Source of the DNA: Oceaniglobus roseus
GTDB taxonomy: Bacteria > Pseudomonadota > Alphaproteobacteria > Rhodobacterales > Rhodobacteraceae
DNA: 64,000 nt
Assembly (NCBI RefSeq): GCF_002869745.1
Contig: NZ_PNOS01000020.1
Coordinates: 1-64,000, forward strand
Reading direction: 5' to 3'
In this document: piece after piece, positions 27,036 to 35,563 of the stretch
How positions within the stretch are numbered: the first letter of the stretch is position 1
Layout: every line of letters starts with the position of its first letter
The notes under the pieces: generated by a model
What the model was told of the DNA's origin: nothing
Seen by the model: only the letters and a program-made list of their open reading frames with translations
Database searches by the model: none
Translations under genes and position numbers: made by a program

Positions 27036-27959
27036 ATGCGCATTCAGACCAGATTTGCGGGCCTTCTGGCCGGATTCACCGCCGCCATGGCAGGCGGTGC
27101 CGCCATGGCGCAGGAGAACATCGACGCCATCGAGGGGCTCGAGATCATCGGCAAGCCGCACCAGGGCGGAATCGGCTTCCAGCCCGCGGCGACCGAGCTG
27201 GCGGCGGACATCCACTGGCTGGACGGCATGGTGCTGGTCATCATCACCGCGATCACGCTCTTCGTCGTCGCTCTGCTGGCGCTGGTGGCGATCCTGCACA
27301 ACCGCCGCCGCAATCCCGTTCCGGCGAAGTTCACCCACAACACCCCGATCGAGATCACCTGGACGGTGGTGCCGATCGTCATCCTGATCTTCATCGGCGC
27401 CTTCTCGCTGCCGGTGCTGTTCAAGCAGCAGGAGATCCCGGACGCCGACCTGACGATCAAGGTCACCGGCTACCAGTGGTACTGGAGCTACGAATATGTC
27501 GACGACGGCTTCGGCTTCGACAGCTACATGATCGGTTCGCCCGCCACCGGCGGCGACAACCGGCTGACCCCCGAGGTGGTGCAGCAGCTCGAAGCGGCCG
27601 GATATTCGGCGGACGAGTTCCGCCTGGCCACCGACACCGCCGTGGTCGTGCCCGTGAACAAGGTCGTGGTGATGCAGGTCACCGGTGCCGACGTGATCCA
27701 CTCCTGGACCATCCCCGCCTTCGGCGTGAAGCAGGACGCGGTGCCCGGCCGCCTGGCCGAGCTGTGGTTCAAGGCCGAGAAGGAAGGCATCTACTTCGGC
27801 CAGTGCTCCGAGCTCTGCGGGATCAACCACGCCTACATGCCGATCACCGTCAAGGTCGTGAGCCAGGAAGAGTACGACGCATGGCTCGGCCGGGCGAAAG
27901 GGCTCTATGCCGCCGACACCTCGGTGAAGCCGACCGTGCAGGTCGCCTCGGCCGAGTGA
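27036..27959 (+). CDS. ctaC: aa3-type cytochrome c oxidase subunit II
   Basis: The 307-residue CuA-carrying subunit of the aa3 oxidase. A cleavable leader ends near AAMAQEN (about residue 24). Two membrane hairpin helices (about 60-90 and 105-130) are followed by the cupredoxin domain. The aromatic motif GYQWYWSYEY (about 147-156) and the CuA site GQCSELCGINHAYMP supply the electron entry point. A loop insert of about 35 residues after FDSYMIG is typical of Rhodobacterales and Paracoccus. It leads the oxidase biogenesis cluster; subunit I is not in the window. Confidence 0.96.
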   Translation: MRIQTRFAGLLAGFTAAMAGGAAMAQENIDAIEGLEIIGKPHQGGIGFQPAATELAADIHWLDGMVLVIITAITLFVVALLALVAILHNRRRNPVPAKFTHNTPIEITWTVVPIVILIFIGAFSLPVLFKQQEIPDADLTIKVTGYQWYWSYEYVDDGFGFDSYMIGSPATGGDNRLTPEVVQQLEAAGYSADEFRLATDTAVVVPVNKVVVMQVTGADVIHSWTIPAFGVKQDAVPGRLAELWFKAEKEGIYFGQCSELCGINHAYMPITVKVVSQEEYDAWLGRAKGLYAADTSVKPTVQVASAE

Positions 27960-28101
27960 TGCGGCCGCGCGGCGCGGAGGCTCCGCGCCGCACCGACCCT
28001 TGCCGCGGCGCCCGGCGCGCCGCGCTATGCCTTTGCAGCGCGGCCCAAAGGGCGGCGCGATCCCCTGCAATGCGGGGCCCCTCAGTTCAGGGATCGACAG
28101 G

Positions 28102-29031
28102 ATGACCGACGCCACCACGATGATCGAGACGGAGTACGAGGCCGGCTTCGGCGACTACTTCGCGCTGCTGAAGCCGCGGGTGATGTCGCTGGTGGTGTTC
28201 ACGGCCTTCGCGGGCCTGATGGTCGCCCCGGTCGAGATGCATCCGCTGGTCGCCTTCTGCGCGATCCTGTTCATCGCCGTGGGCGGCGGCGCCTCGGGCG
28301 CGCTGAACATGTGGTGGGACGCCGACATTGACGCCAAGATGCGCCGCACCGCAAAGCGTCCGATCCCGGCGGGCAAGGTCACGGGGGACGAGGCGCTGGC
28401 GATCGGGCTGGCGCTGTCGGGCTTCTCGGTCGTGATGCTGGGACTGGCGACGAACTGGCTGGCCGCCGCGATCCTGGCCTTCACCATCTTCTTCTACGCC
28501 GTCGTCTATTCGATGTGGCTGAAGCGGTCGACACCGCAGAACATCGTCATCGGCGGCGCCGCGGGCGCCTTCCCGCCGCTGATCGGCTGGGTCGCGGCCA
28601 CGGGTCAGGTCAGCGTCGAGGCGCTCCTGATGTTCGGACTGATCTTCATGTGGACCCCGCCGCATTTCTGGGCGCTCGCGCTGTTCCTCAAGAAGGATTA
28701 CGACACCGCGGGCGTGCCGATGCTCACCGTGACCCACGGGCGCAAGGTGACGCGGGCGCACATCCTCGTCTACACCCTGCTGCTGGCGCCGGTCGCGCTG
28801 TGGCTCGGCTTCACCCAAGTGGGCGGGCCGGTCTACCTGGCGGTCGCGGTGCTGGCGAACGGCTGGTTCGTCAAGGGCGCGATCGACATCTTCCGCCGCA
28901 CCGAGGAGGTGGCCGAGGCCGACGGCTATGCCACCGAGAAGGCCTTCTTCAAGTTCTCGCTGCTTTACCTGTTCCTTCATTTCGGCGCGCTCATGGTCGA
29001 CCAGGGCCTGCGCACCGCGGGAGTACTGTGA
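28102..29031 (+). CDS. ctaB: protoheme IX farnesyltransferase
   Basis: A 309-residue UbiA-superfamily membrane enzyme that converts heme B to heme O, the first step to heme A for the aa3 oxidase. The prenyl-diphosphate motif NMWWDADIDAKMRRTAKRP (about 69-87) carries the Asp-rich magnesium site, and the second site is LFLKKDYDTAGVPML. Eight or nine hydrophobic segments are visible. The ATG at 28102 follows a short leader with no homology in the longer frame. It lies between ctaC and ctaG as in other alphaproteobacteria. Confidence 0.96.
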   Translation: MTDATTMIETEYEAGFGDYFALLKPRVMSLVVFTAFAGLMVAPVEMHPLVAFCAILFIAVGGGASGALNMWWDADIDAKMRRTAKRPIPAGKVTGDEALAIGLALSGFSVVMLGLATNWLAAAILAFTIFFYAVVYSMWLKRSTPQNIVIGGAAGAFPPLIGWVAATGQVSVEALLMFGLIFMWTPPHFWALALFLKKDYDTAGVPMLTVTHGRKVTRAHILVYTLLLAPVALWLGFTQVGGPVYLAVAVLANGWFVKGAIDIFRRTEEVAEADGYATEKAFFKFSLLYLFLHFGALMVDQGLRTAGVL

Positions 29032-29032
29032 C

Positions 29033-29230
29033 ATGGCCATCCACGCCGAACACGAACTGCACAAGCGCCGCTTCTCGCGCAACCTCGGGGTCGGGCTTCT
29101 GCTCGCCGGGTTCGTCGCGCTGGTCTTCGGGCTGACCGTGGTCAAGGTCGAGCAGCTGGGCGCGGTCCAGGGCTTCGACCACGTCCTGCGGTCCGAGATG
29201 CTGCCGAAGGAGGAGGCGCCGAAGCCGTGA
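29033..29230 (+). CDS. small single-helix protein of the ctaB-ctaG interval (CoxF-like)
   Basis: A 65-residue protein with one membrane helix (about residues 19-40) between a basic cytoplasmic N-terminus (HELHKRRFSRN) and a charged tail. A small protein in this exact position is found in cytochrome oxidase clusters of Rhodobacterales and is sometimes called CoxF or an oxidase assembly protein. It starts one base after the ctaB stop and its own stop overlaps the next start codon (GTGA), so it is tightly coupled to the assembly genes. Confidence 0.8.
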   Translation: MAIHAEHELHKRRFSRNLGVGLLLAGFVALVFGLTVVKVEQLGAVQGFDHVLRSEMLPKEEAPKP

Positions 29231-29796
29231 GGAACATGAATCCCAACACCCGCGTCGCCGTCAGCGCCCTTGCCGTGGTCGCGTTCATGGGCTCGATGGC
29301 TTGGGCGGCGATCCCGTTCTACAGCTGGTTCTGCCGCGTCACCGGCTATGGCGGCGCGACCGTCGAGGGGCAGGGGGCGTCCGAGGTGCTGGACCGCACC
29401 ATGGCAATCCGCTTCGACGCCTCGACCGAGCCGGGGATGCCCTGGGAGTTCAAGCCGGTGGAGCGGCAGACCGAGATCCGCATTGGCGAGACCGGGCTTG
29501 CCTTCTACGAAGCCTACAACCCGACCGACCGCGTCGTCGCGGGCCAGGCGAGCTACAACGTCGCCCCCTACGAGGCCGGTGGTTACTTCACCAAGATCGA
29601 CTGCTTCTGCTTCACCGAGCAGGTGCTGCAACCGGGCGAGCGGGTGATGATGCCCGTCACCTACTACGTCGACCCGGAAATCGTGAAGGACCGCGACGCG
29701 AAGTTTGTCAAACACATCACGTTGTCCTACACGTTCTACGAGATCCCGCTGCCGGAAAAGCAGGCCGCCCTGGATGGCGACCTGACCGACCAATAA
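29227..29796 (+). CDS. ctaG: cytochrome c oxidase assembly protein CtaG (Cox11)
   Basis: A 189-residue Cox11/CtaG copper chaperone that delivers copper to the CuB site of subunit I. It has an N-terminal membrane anchor (about 10-30) and a periplasmic beta-domain with the copper-binding CFC motif in [10 protein letters not shown] (about residue 120). I use the GTG at 29227, which overlaps the previous stop and has AAGGAGGAGG about 10 bases upstream; an ATG at 29236 is also possible but has its purine run too close. Confidence 0.94.
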   Translation: MRNMNPNTRVAVSALAVVAFMGSMAWAAIPFYSWFCRVTGYGGATVEGQGASEVLDRTMAIRFDASTEPGMPWEFKPVERQTEIRIGETGLAFYEAYNPTDRVVAGQASYNVAPYEAGGYFTKIDCFCFTEQVLQPGERVMMPVTYYVDPEIVKDRDAKFVKHITLSYTFYEIPLPEKQAALDGDLTDQ

Positions 29797-29836
29797 CAAG
29801 CCCGCCCCAAGGGCCCGAGACGAGAGACCAGCGACC

Positions 29837-30637
29837 ATGGCGCACGAGAAGAACCACGACTACCACATCCTCCACCCCTCGATCTGGCCGCTGATGGGCG
29901 CCGTCGGCGGCTTCGTCATGCTGTTCGGCGCGGTGCTGTGGATGAAGGCGATCACGCCCTACATGTTCTTCATCGGCCTCGCGCTGGTGCTGTACGTCAT
30001 GTACGCCTGGTGGTCCGAGGTAATCGCCGAGAGCAACCAGGGCGACCACACGCCGGTCGTGCGGATCGGCCTGCGCTACGGCTTCATCCTGTTCATCATG
30101 TCCGAGGTGATGTTCTTCGCCGCCTGGTTCTGGATGTTCTTCAAGCACGCCATGTACCCGGGCGGCCCCGAGCTTCCGGCCGAGTTCCAGACCTGGCCGC
30201 CGACCAACATCGAGGCCTTCGATCCCTGGCACCTGCCGCTGATCAACACGCTGATCCTGCTGTGCTCGGGCTGCGCGGCGACCTGGGCGCACCATGCGCT
30301 GGTGCACGAGAACAACCGCAAGGACATGGCCTGGGGCCTGATCATCGCGGTGGTCCTCGGCCTGCTGTTCACCGTCTTCCAGGCCTACGAATACAGCCAC
30401 GCCGCCTTCGGCTTCTCCGGCAACATCTATGCCGCGACCTTCTTCATGGCGACGGGCTTCCACGGCGCGCACGTGATCATCGGCACGATCTTCCTGTTCG
30501 TCTGCTTCCTCCGCGTCCGTCAGGGCCATTTCACGCCCGAGAAGCATGTCGGCTTCGAGGCGGCGGCCTGGTACTGGCATTTCGTCGACGTGGTCTGGCT
30601 GTTCCTCTTCGCCGCCGTCTACATCTGGGGCAGCTGA
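29837..30637 (+). CDS. ctaE: cytochrome c oxidase subunit III
   Basis: A 266-residue subunit III with seven predicted membrane helices. Conserved stretches include [15 protein letters not shown] at the N-terminus, [17 protein letters not shown] (about 80-97, with the conserved glutamate) and the C-terminal [17 protein letters not shown]. It stabilises the catalytic core and forms the oxygen-entry side. It lies 40 bases after ctaG and is followed by a 134-base gap before surf1. Confidence 0.96.
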   Translation: MAHEKNHDYHILHPSIWPLMGAVGGFVMLFGAVLWMKAITPYMFFIGLALVLYVMYAWWSEVIAESNQGDHTPVVRIGLRYGFILFIMSEVMFFAAWFWMFFKHAMYPGGPELPAEFQTWPPTNIEAFDPWHLPLINTLILLCSGCAATWAHHALVHENNRKDMAWGLIIAVVLGLLFTVFQAYEYSHAAFGFSGNIYAATFFMATGFHGAHVIIGTIFLFVCFLRVRQGHFTPEKHVGFEAAAWYWHFVDVVWLFLFAAVYIWGS

Positions 30638-30688
30638 GGCTTCGGGGGACGCGACGGACTGCGGCCGATACGCCGCTGGCGCGGCGTT

Positions 30689-30721
30689 GCCTTCGGCGAG
30701 GATATTTGTGAAGCAAAGATG
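30689..30721 (+). repeat. possible Rhodobacterales dispersed intergenic element
   Basis: The stretch after CCTTCGGCGAGGATATTTG with an A-rich end resembles a short intergenic sequence I recall seeing often in Rhodobacterales genomes (GC-rich half, GATATTT core, A-rich tail). Only one copy is in this window, so the repeat status rests on recollection. Confidence 0.35.
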
Positions 30722-30732
30722 GGGGGCGTTCG

Positions 30733-30749
30733 GGCGAAAGTCCGGCGCC
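30733..30749 (+). repeat. 17-base intergenic repeat, copy 1
   Basis: GGCGAAAGTCCGGCGCC between ctaE and surf1. An identical 17-mer occurs at 56239-56255 in the gap before gatB. Here it can pair with the preceding G-rich run to form a hairpin. Confidence 0.6.
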
Positions 30750-30771
30750 CCTCGCGGTTTCGGGGAGTTCC

Positions 30772-31455
30772 ATGCGATTCGTTGTTCCGGTCCTGTTCGG
30801 CATCGTCGGCTGCGCGATCCTGCTGTCCCTCGGCACCTGGCAGGTGCGCAGGCTGGCCTGGAAGGAGGGGATCCTCGCGTCGATCGAGGCGCGGATCGCG
30901 GCCGACCCCGTCGCGGTGCCGGAGACTCCCGACCCGGTGGCGGACAAGTACCTGCCGGTGACGGCGGAGGGCCGGGTGGGCAACGCGATGCTGCGGGTGC
31001 TGGTCAGCGCCCAGGGGATGGGGGCCGGGTATCGCATCATCTCGCCCTTCACGACCGACGGGGGGCGGGTGCTGCTGCTGGACCGCGGGATCGTGCCGGT
31101 GGACCAGGCGGCGCCGGTGGGTCACGCGGGCGAGGTGCGGGTGGTCGGGAACCTGCACTGGCCGGAAGAGACCGACGGCTTCACGCCCGCGCCGGACCTC
31201 GACGCCAACATCTGGTTCGCGCGGGACGTTGCCGCGATGGCAAAGGCGCTTGGCACCGAGCCGGTGCTGATCGTGCTGAGGGAGCGCAGCTTCGACGATG
31301 GCGCGGTGGTGCCGCGGCCGGTGGGCACCGAGGGAATCCCCAACGATCATTTCGGTTACGCCATCACCTGGTTTTCGCTGGCCGCCGTCTGGCTGGGGAT
31401 GACAGGGGTTCTGCTCTGGCGTATGAGGCGGACCGGACGGAAGGAAACCCCATGA
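30772..31455 (+). CDS. SURF1 family cytochrome oxidase assembly protein
   Basis: A 227-residue SURF1 homologue that helps insert heme a into the aa3 oxidase. It has the expected two-helix layout: one at residues 5-23 (VVPVLFGIVGCAILLSLGTW with QVRR after it) and one near the C-terminus (YAITWFSLAAVWLGMTG). The family signatures GTWQVRRLAWKE and IPNDHFGYAITWF are both present. The stop overlaps the thrC start (ATGA). Confidence 0.94.
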   Translation: MRFVVPVLFGIVGCAILLSLGTWQVRRLAWKEGILASIEARIAADPVAVPETPDPVADKYLPVTAEGRVGNAMLRVLVSAQGMGAGYRIISPFTTDGGRVLLLDRGIVPVDQAAPVGHAGEVRVVGNLHWPEETDGFTPAPDLDANIWFARDVAAMAKALGTEPVLIVLRERSFDDGAVVPRPVGTEGIPNDHFGYAITWFSLAAVWLGMTGVLLWRMRRTGRKETP

Positions 31456-32837
31456 ACTACATTTCCACCCGCGGCCGCGCGCCCGAGCTTGGCTTCGAGG
31501 ACACGATGCTGGCGGGGCTGGCGCGGGACGGCGGGCTGTACGTCCCGGACGAGATCCCGCAGATGAGCGCGGACGAGATCGTGGCGCTGGCGGGGCTGCC
31601 CTACGAGGAGGCGGCCCTTCGGGTCATGCGGCCCTTCGTGGACCTGTCGGACGAGGTGCTGTCGGACCTCATCGCCAGGGCCTACGGCGGTTTCGGGCAC
31701 GCGGCGCGTGCGCCCCTGAAACAGCTCGAGCCGGGGCTGTTCCTGCTGGAGCTGTTCCACGGCCCGACGCTGGCCTTCAAGGACTTCGCGATGCAGCTGA
31801 TCGGTCAGCTCTTCGCCGAGTCCATGGCGCGGCGGGGGAGCCGGATCACCATCGTCGGCGCGACCTCGGGCGACACCGGGTCGGCGGCGATCGAGGCGTT
31901 CCGCGGGCTCGACAATGTCGACGTGTTCATCCTCTACCCCCATGGCCGGGTCTCCGAGGTGCAGCGGCGGCAGATGACGACGCCGGCCGAGGCGAACGTC
32001 CATGCGCTGGCGCTGGACGGCGATTTCGACGACTGCCAGGCGGCGGTCAAGGCGATGTTCAACGATTTCGAGTTCCGCGACGGCGTGGGGCTGACGGCGG
32101 TGAACTCGATCAACTGGGCGCGGGTGCTGGCGCAGGTGGTCTATTTCTTCACCTCCGCCGTGGCGCTTGGCGCGCCGCACCGCAAGGTCAGCTTCACGGT
32201 GCCCACCGGCAATTTCGGCGACATCTTCGCGGGCTACGTCGCCAAGCGGATGGGCCTGCCGATCGACCGGCTGGTGGTGGCGACGAACCGGAACGACATC
32301 CTGCACCGCACCCTGGCCGAGGGCGAGCACCGCAAGATGGGGGTCGCGCCGACGATCAGCCCGTCGATGGACATCCAAGTGTCTTCCAACTTCGAGCGGG
32401 CGCTGTTCGATGCCTACGGGCGGGATGGCGCGGCCGTGTCCCGGCTGATGGACGAGCTGTCGAAGGACGGCGGTTTCCCCGTCTCGCAGGGCGCGCTCCA
32501 GGCGCTGCGCGAGAGCTTCGATTCGGGCCGCGCCTCGGAGGAGGAGACGGTGGCGACGATCCGCGCCGTCCATGCCGCGACGGGCGAGGTGCTGTGCCCG
32601 CACTCCGCCGTGGGCGTGAAGGTGGCGCAGGAGCATCTGGACCCCGCCGTGCCGATGATCGCGTTGGCGACGGCCCATCCGGCGAAGTTCCCTGACGCCG
32701 TGGAAGGCGCCGTGGGGATGCGGCCCCCCCTTCCCAATCGCATGGCCGATCTCTATGACAGGCCGGAACGCCTGACCGAGGTGCCGAACGACCTCGACAG
32801 GCTCAAATCCCTGATCCGAGAGCGTATCGCCCCTTGA
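31452..32837 (+). CDS. thrC: threonine synthase
   Basis: A 461-residue PLP enzyme converting O-phosphohomoserine to threonine. The N-terminus MNYISTRGRAPELGFEDTML is typical of the long (yeast/gamma-type) class. The cofactor lysine is in GPTLAFKDFAMQLIG (near residue 110), and the phosphate loop is GATSGDTGSAA (near 137). It is placed between surf1 and the M16 protease, a standard alphaproteobacterial arrangement, and overlaps both neighbours by 4 bases. Confidence 0.96.
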   Translation: MNYISTRGRAPELGFEDTMLAGLARDGGLYVPDEIPQMSADEIVALAGLPYEEAALRVMRPFVDLSDEVLSDLIARAYGGFGHAARAPLKQLEPGLFLLELFHGPTLAFKDFAMQLIGQLFAESMARRGSRITIVGATSGDTGSAAIEAFRGLDNVDVFILYPHGRVSEVQRRQMTTPAEANVHALALDGDFDDCQAAVKAMFNDFEFRDGVGLTAVNSINWARVLAQVVYFFTSAVALGAPHRKVSFTVPTGNFGDIFAGYVAKRMGLPIDRLVVATNRNDILHRTLAEGEHRKMGVAPTISPSMDIQVSSNFERALFDAYGRDGAAVSRLMDELSKDGGFPVSQGALQALRESFDSGRASEEETVATIRAVHAATGEVLCPHSAVGVKVAQEHLDPAVPMIALATAHPAKFPDAVEGAVGMRPPLPNRMADLYDRPERLTEVPNDLDRLKSLIRERIAP

Positions 32838-34096
32838 CCGTACAGACCCACACGCTTGCCAACGGCCTGCGCATCGTCACCGAGAACATGCCGGGCCTCA
32901 AATCGGCCTCGGTCGGCATCTGGGTGAATGCGGGCGGGCGGCACGAGCGGCCCGAGCAGAACGGGATCGCGCATTTCCTGGAACACATGGCGTTCAAGGG
33001 GACCGAGCGGCGGACCGCCCTGCAGATCGCCGAGGCGATCGAGGACGTGGGCGGCTACATCAACGCCTATACCAGCCGCGAGATGACGGCCTATTACGCG
33101 CGGGTGCTGGAGGCGGACGTGCCGCTGGCGCTGGACGTGATCTCGGACATCGTGCTGAACCCGATCTTCGATCCGACCGAGATCGAGGTCGAGCGGGGGG
33201 TGATCCTGCAGGAGATCGGGCAGGTGCTGGACACGCCCGACGACATCGTCTTCGACTGGCTGCAGGAAGTCGCCTATCCGAACCAGCCCATGGGCCGGTC
33301 GATCCTGGGCCCGGCCGAGCGGGTTAGCGCCTTTTCCAAGGAGGACCTCTCCGGTTTCGTGAAGGAGCGCTACAGTCCGGGCGAGATGATCCTTGCCGCC
33401 GCGGGCGCGGTGGATCACGACGCGATCTGCAAGGCGGCCGAGGCGATCTTCGCGGGCATCGAGCGGCGGCCGTCCGAGCCGGTCAGCCCGGCCCTGTTCA
33501 TGGGCGGCGAGCGGCGCGAGGCGCGGCCGCTGGAGCAGGTGCATTTCACGCTGGCCATGGAGGCGCCCGGATACCGCGATCCGGCGATGTACACCGCGCA
33601 GATCTATGCCTCGGCCCTCGGCGGCGGCATGTCCTCGCGGCTGTTCCAGGAGGCGCGGGAGAAGCGGGGCCTCTGCTATTCGATCTTCGCGCAGGCCGGG
33701 GCCTATGCGGACACCGGGATGCTGACGATCTATGCCGGCACCTCGGCCGCGCAGATCGCCGGGCTGGCCGAGCTGACGGTGGACGAGATGGCGCGCGCCG
33801 CGTCCGACATGACGCCGGAAGAGGTGGCGCGGGCGCGGGCGCAGATGAAGGCGGGACTTTTGATGGGGCTCGAAAGCCCGTCGAGCCGGGCCGAGCGCCT
33901 GGCGCGGCTGCTCGCCATCTGGGACCGCGTGCCGGATCTGGACGAGACCATCGCCAAGATCGACGACGTGACCACCGGCGACGTGAAGGAGTTCGCGGGC
34001 AAGGTCGCGGGCGGGCACCAGACGGCGATGGCGCTCTACGGTCCGGCCGAGAGCGCGCCGTCGCTGGAGGCCCTGACCGCGCGGCTTGCCGCCTGA
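32834..34096 (+). CDS. M16 family zinc peptidase (mitochondrial processing peptidase-like)
   Basis: A 420-residue single-copy M16B peptidase with the inverted zinc motif HFLEH (47-51) in GIAHFLEHMAFKGT and the downstream glutamate in VERGVILQEIGQ. The glycine-rich substrate loop GGGMSSRLFQEAREKRGLCY is near residue 255. These are relatives of the beta subunit of mitochondrial processing peptidase. Translation appears to start at TTG, overlapping the thrC stop (TTGA), with MTVQTHTLANGLR as the N-terminus. The next ORF begins at TGATG. Confidence 0.92.
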   Translation: MTVQTHTLANGLRIVTENMPGLKSASVGIWVNAGGRHERPEQNGIAHFLEHMAFKGTERRTALQIAEAIEDVGGYINAYTSREMTAYYARVLEADVPLALDVISDIVLNPIFDPTEIEVERGVILQEIGQVLDTPDDIVFDWLQEVAYPNQPMGRSILGPAERVSAFSKEDLSGFVKERYSPGEMILAAAGAVDHDAICKAAEAIFAGIERRPSEPVSPALFMGGERREARPLEQVHFTLAMEAPGYRDPAMYTAQIYASALGGGMSSRLFQEAREKRGLCYSIFAQAGAYADTGMLTIYAGTSAAQIAGLAELTVDEMARAASDMTPEEVARARAQMKAGLLMGLESPSSRAERLARLLAIWDRVPDLDETIAKIDDVTTGDVKEFAGKVAGGHQTAMALYGPAESAPSLEALTARLAA

Positions 34097-34680
34097 TGTT
34101 CCTGTCGCGGCGCCGGGTCCGGATCGAGACCGAGCGTCTGACCCTGCGCGCGCCCCAGCATGCCGATTTCCGGTCCTGGGCGGCGCTGCGCAGCTCCAGC
34201 GCCGAATTCCTGACGCCGTGGGAACCGACCTGGTCCCCCGACCACCTGAGCCGCAAGAGCTTCACCAACCGCGTCTACTGGGCCCAGCGGTCGATTTCGG
34301 GCGGCACCGCGCTGCCGCTGTTCCTGATCCGGCGGGAGGACCAGGTGCTGCTGGGGGCCGTGACGCTCGACAACATCCGCCGCGGCCCGGCGCAGGCGGG
34401 GACGGTGGGCTACTGGATCGGCGAGCCCCATGCGCGGGCGGGCTACATGCGCGAGGCGGTGACAGCGCTGATCCACCACGCCTTCACCGCGCTGGACCTG
34501 TCGCGGATCGAAAGCGCCTGCCTGCCCGAGAACGCCGCGTCGCGCGGGCTGCTGGAGAAATGCGGCTACAAGTACGAAGGCGTCGCGCAGAGCTATCTCC
34601 AGATCGACGGGCGGTGGCGCAACCATGTGCTCTACGCCAACCTTCGTGGCGACCGGCGGGGCAAGACCACCGTCGGCTGA
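34096..34680 (+). CDS. RimJ/RimL-like GNAT N-acetyltransferase
   Basis: A 194-residue acetyltransferase of the RimJ type. ETERLTLRAP is at the N-terminus, the acetyl-CoA region is GYWIGEPHARAGYMREAV (about 115-132), and SRIESACLPENAASRGLLEKCG follows, the latter being the usual RimJ C-terminal motif. Known members acetylate the N-terminus of ribosomal protein S5. Its start shares a base with the M16 stop, ending the surf1-thrC-M16 coupled run. Confidence 0.9.
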   Translation: MFLSRRRVRIETERLTLRAPQHADFRSWAALRSSSAEFLTPWEPTWSPDHLSRKSFTNRVYWAQRSISGGTALPLFLIRREDQVLLGAVTLDNIRRGPAQAGTVGYWIGEPHARAGYMREAVTALIHHAFTALDLSRIESACLPENAASRGLLEKCGYKYEGVAQSYLQIDGRWRNHVLYANLRGDRRGKTTVG

Positions 34681-34762
34681 GGCGGCGGACGGGCGGAGCG
34701 TGACACCGTCTGCCCGCGGCCTAACTGCTTCCCGAGACTTGCGCGCAAGACCCGGGAAGGAC

Positions 34763-35308
34763 ATGCCGATGCTGAAGCTCTGCCTGCTGCTGCTGGTTCT
34801 GCCCGCCGCCGCGCTCGCCGACGACTGGCAGGCGCTGGAACGGCCGGGCGTCATGGCGATCATGCGTCATGCGCTGGCTCCGGGCACGGGCGATCCGGCC
34901 GGCTTCACGCCTGGCGATTGCAGCACGCAGCGCAACCTCGACGACCGCGGCCGCTCGCAGGCGCGGGCCCTCGGCGCCGCCTTCCGCGACCGTGGAATCG
35001 CTTTCGACCGGGTGCTGGCGTCCGAGTGGTGCCGCGCGACGGAGACCGCGGCGCTGCTGGACCTCGGGCCGGTGGAGCCTGCGCCGGCGCTGAACTCCTT
35101 CTTCGCCGAGCGGCGGGACAATGCGCCCGCGCAGACGGCGGCGCTGCGCGACATCGTCACCGGGGCCGAGGGGCGGCTGATGATGGTCACGCACCAGGTG
35201 AACATCCGGGCGCTGACCGGGCGGTCCACCCGCTCGGGCGAAGTGCTGCTGATCCGCGAGGGCGAGGGCGGGATCGAGGTTGTCGGCTCGCTCCTTATCG
35301 GGCCCTGA
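34763..35308 (+). CDS. secreted histidine phosphatase family protein
   Basis: A 181-residue protein with a Sec signal peptide (MPMLKLCLLLLVLPAAALAD). The phosphatase motif is shortened to VMAIMRHALAPGTGDP (about 34-49, RH phosphoacceptor), with LASEWCRATETAALL near residue 96 and the second histidine in MMVTHQVNIRALTG. Periplasmic members of this clade are small and poorly characterised. GGGAAGGAC precedes the ATG. It is probably a stand-alone gene. Confidence 0.85.
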   Translation: MPMLKLCLLLLVLPAAALADDWQALERPGVMAIMRHALAPGTGDPAGFTPGDCSTQRNLDDRGRSQARALGAAFRDRGIAFDRVLASEWCRATETAALLDLGPVEPAPALNSFFAERRDNAPAQTAALRDIVTGAEGRLMMVTHQVNIRALTGRSTRSGEVLLIREGEGGIEVVGSLLIGP

Positions 35309-35436
35309 GGCGGCATGGACGGCAGGGTTTCGCGTGGCACCGGCCCAAGGTCGGCGGGGCCGGTCCTGCGCCGGGGGGCTTGGTTGACACGCCCCATGAC
35401 GCTTCGTATCCCGCTGCCCGACGCCGGGACCGCGCC

Positions 35437-35469
35437 GGATCGGGGCCGGATCGGGGCCGGATCGGGGCC
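35437..35469 (+). repeat. three tandem copies of an 11-base unit
   Basis: GGATCGGGGCC is repeated three times without interruption in the gap between the histidine phosphatase and the MscS-type channel gene. Confidence 0.75.
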
Positions 35470-35563
35470 GGGGCGATGCGGCGCAGGTGTGCATGACAGG
35501 TTCGGCGGGAACGCGCGTGCGGCGCCTCCCCCGGGATATGGTGAAGAGGACGAGGGGTTTGCG

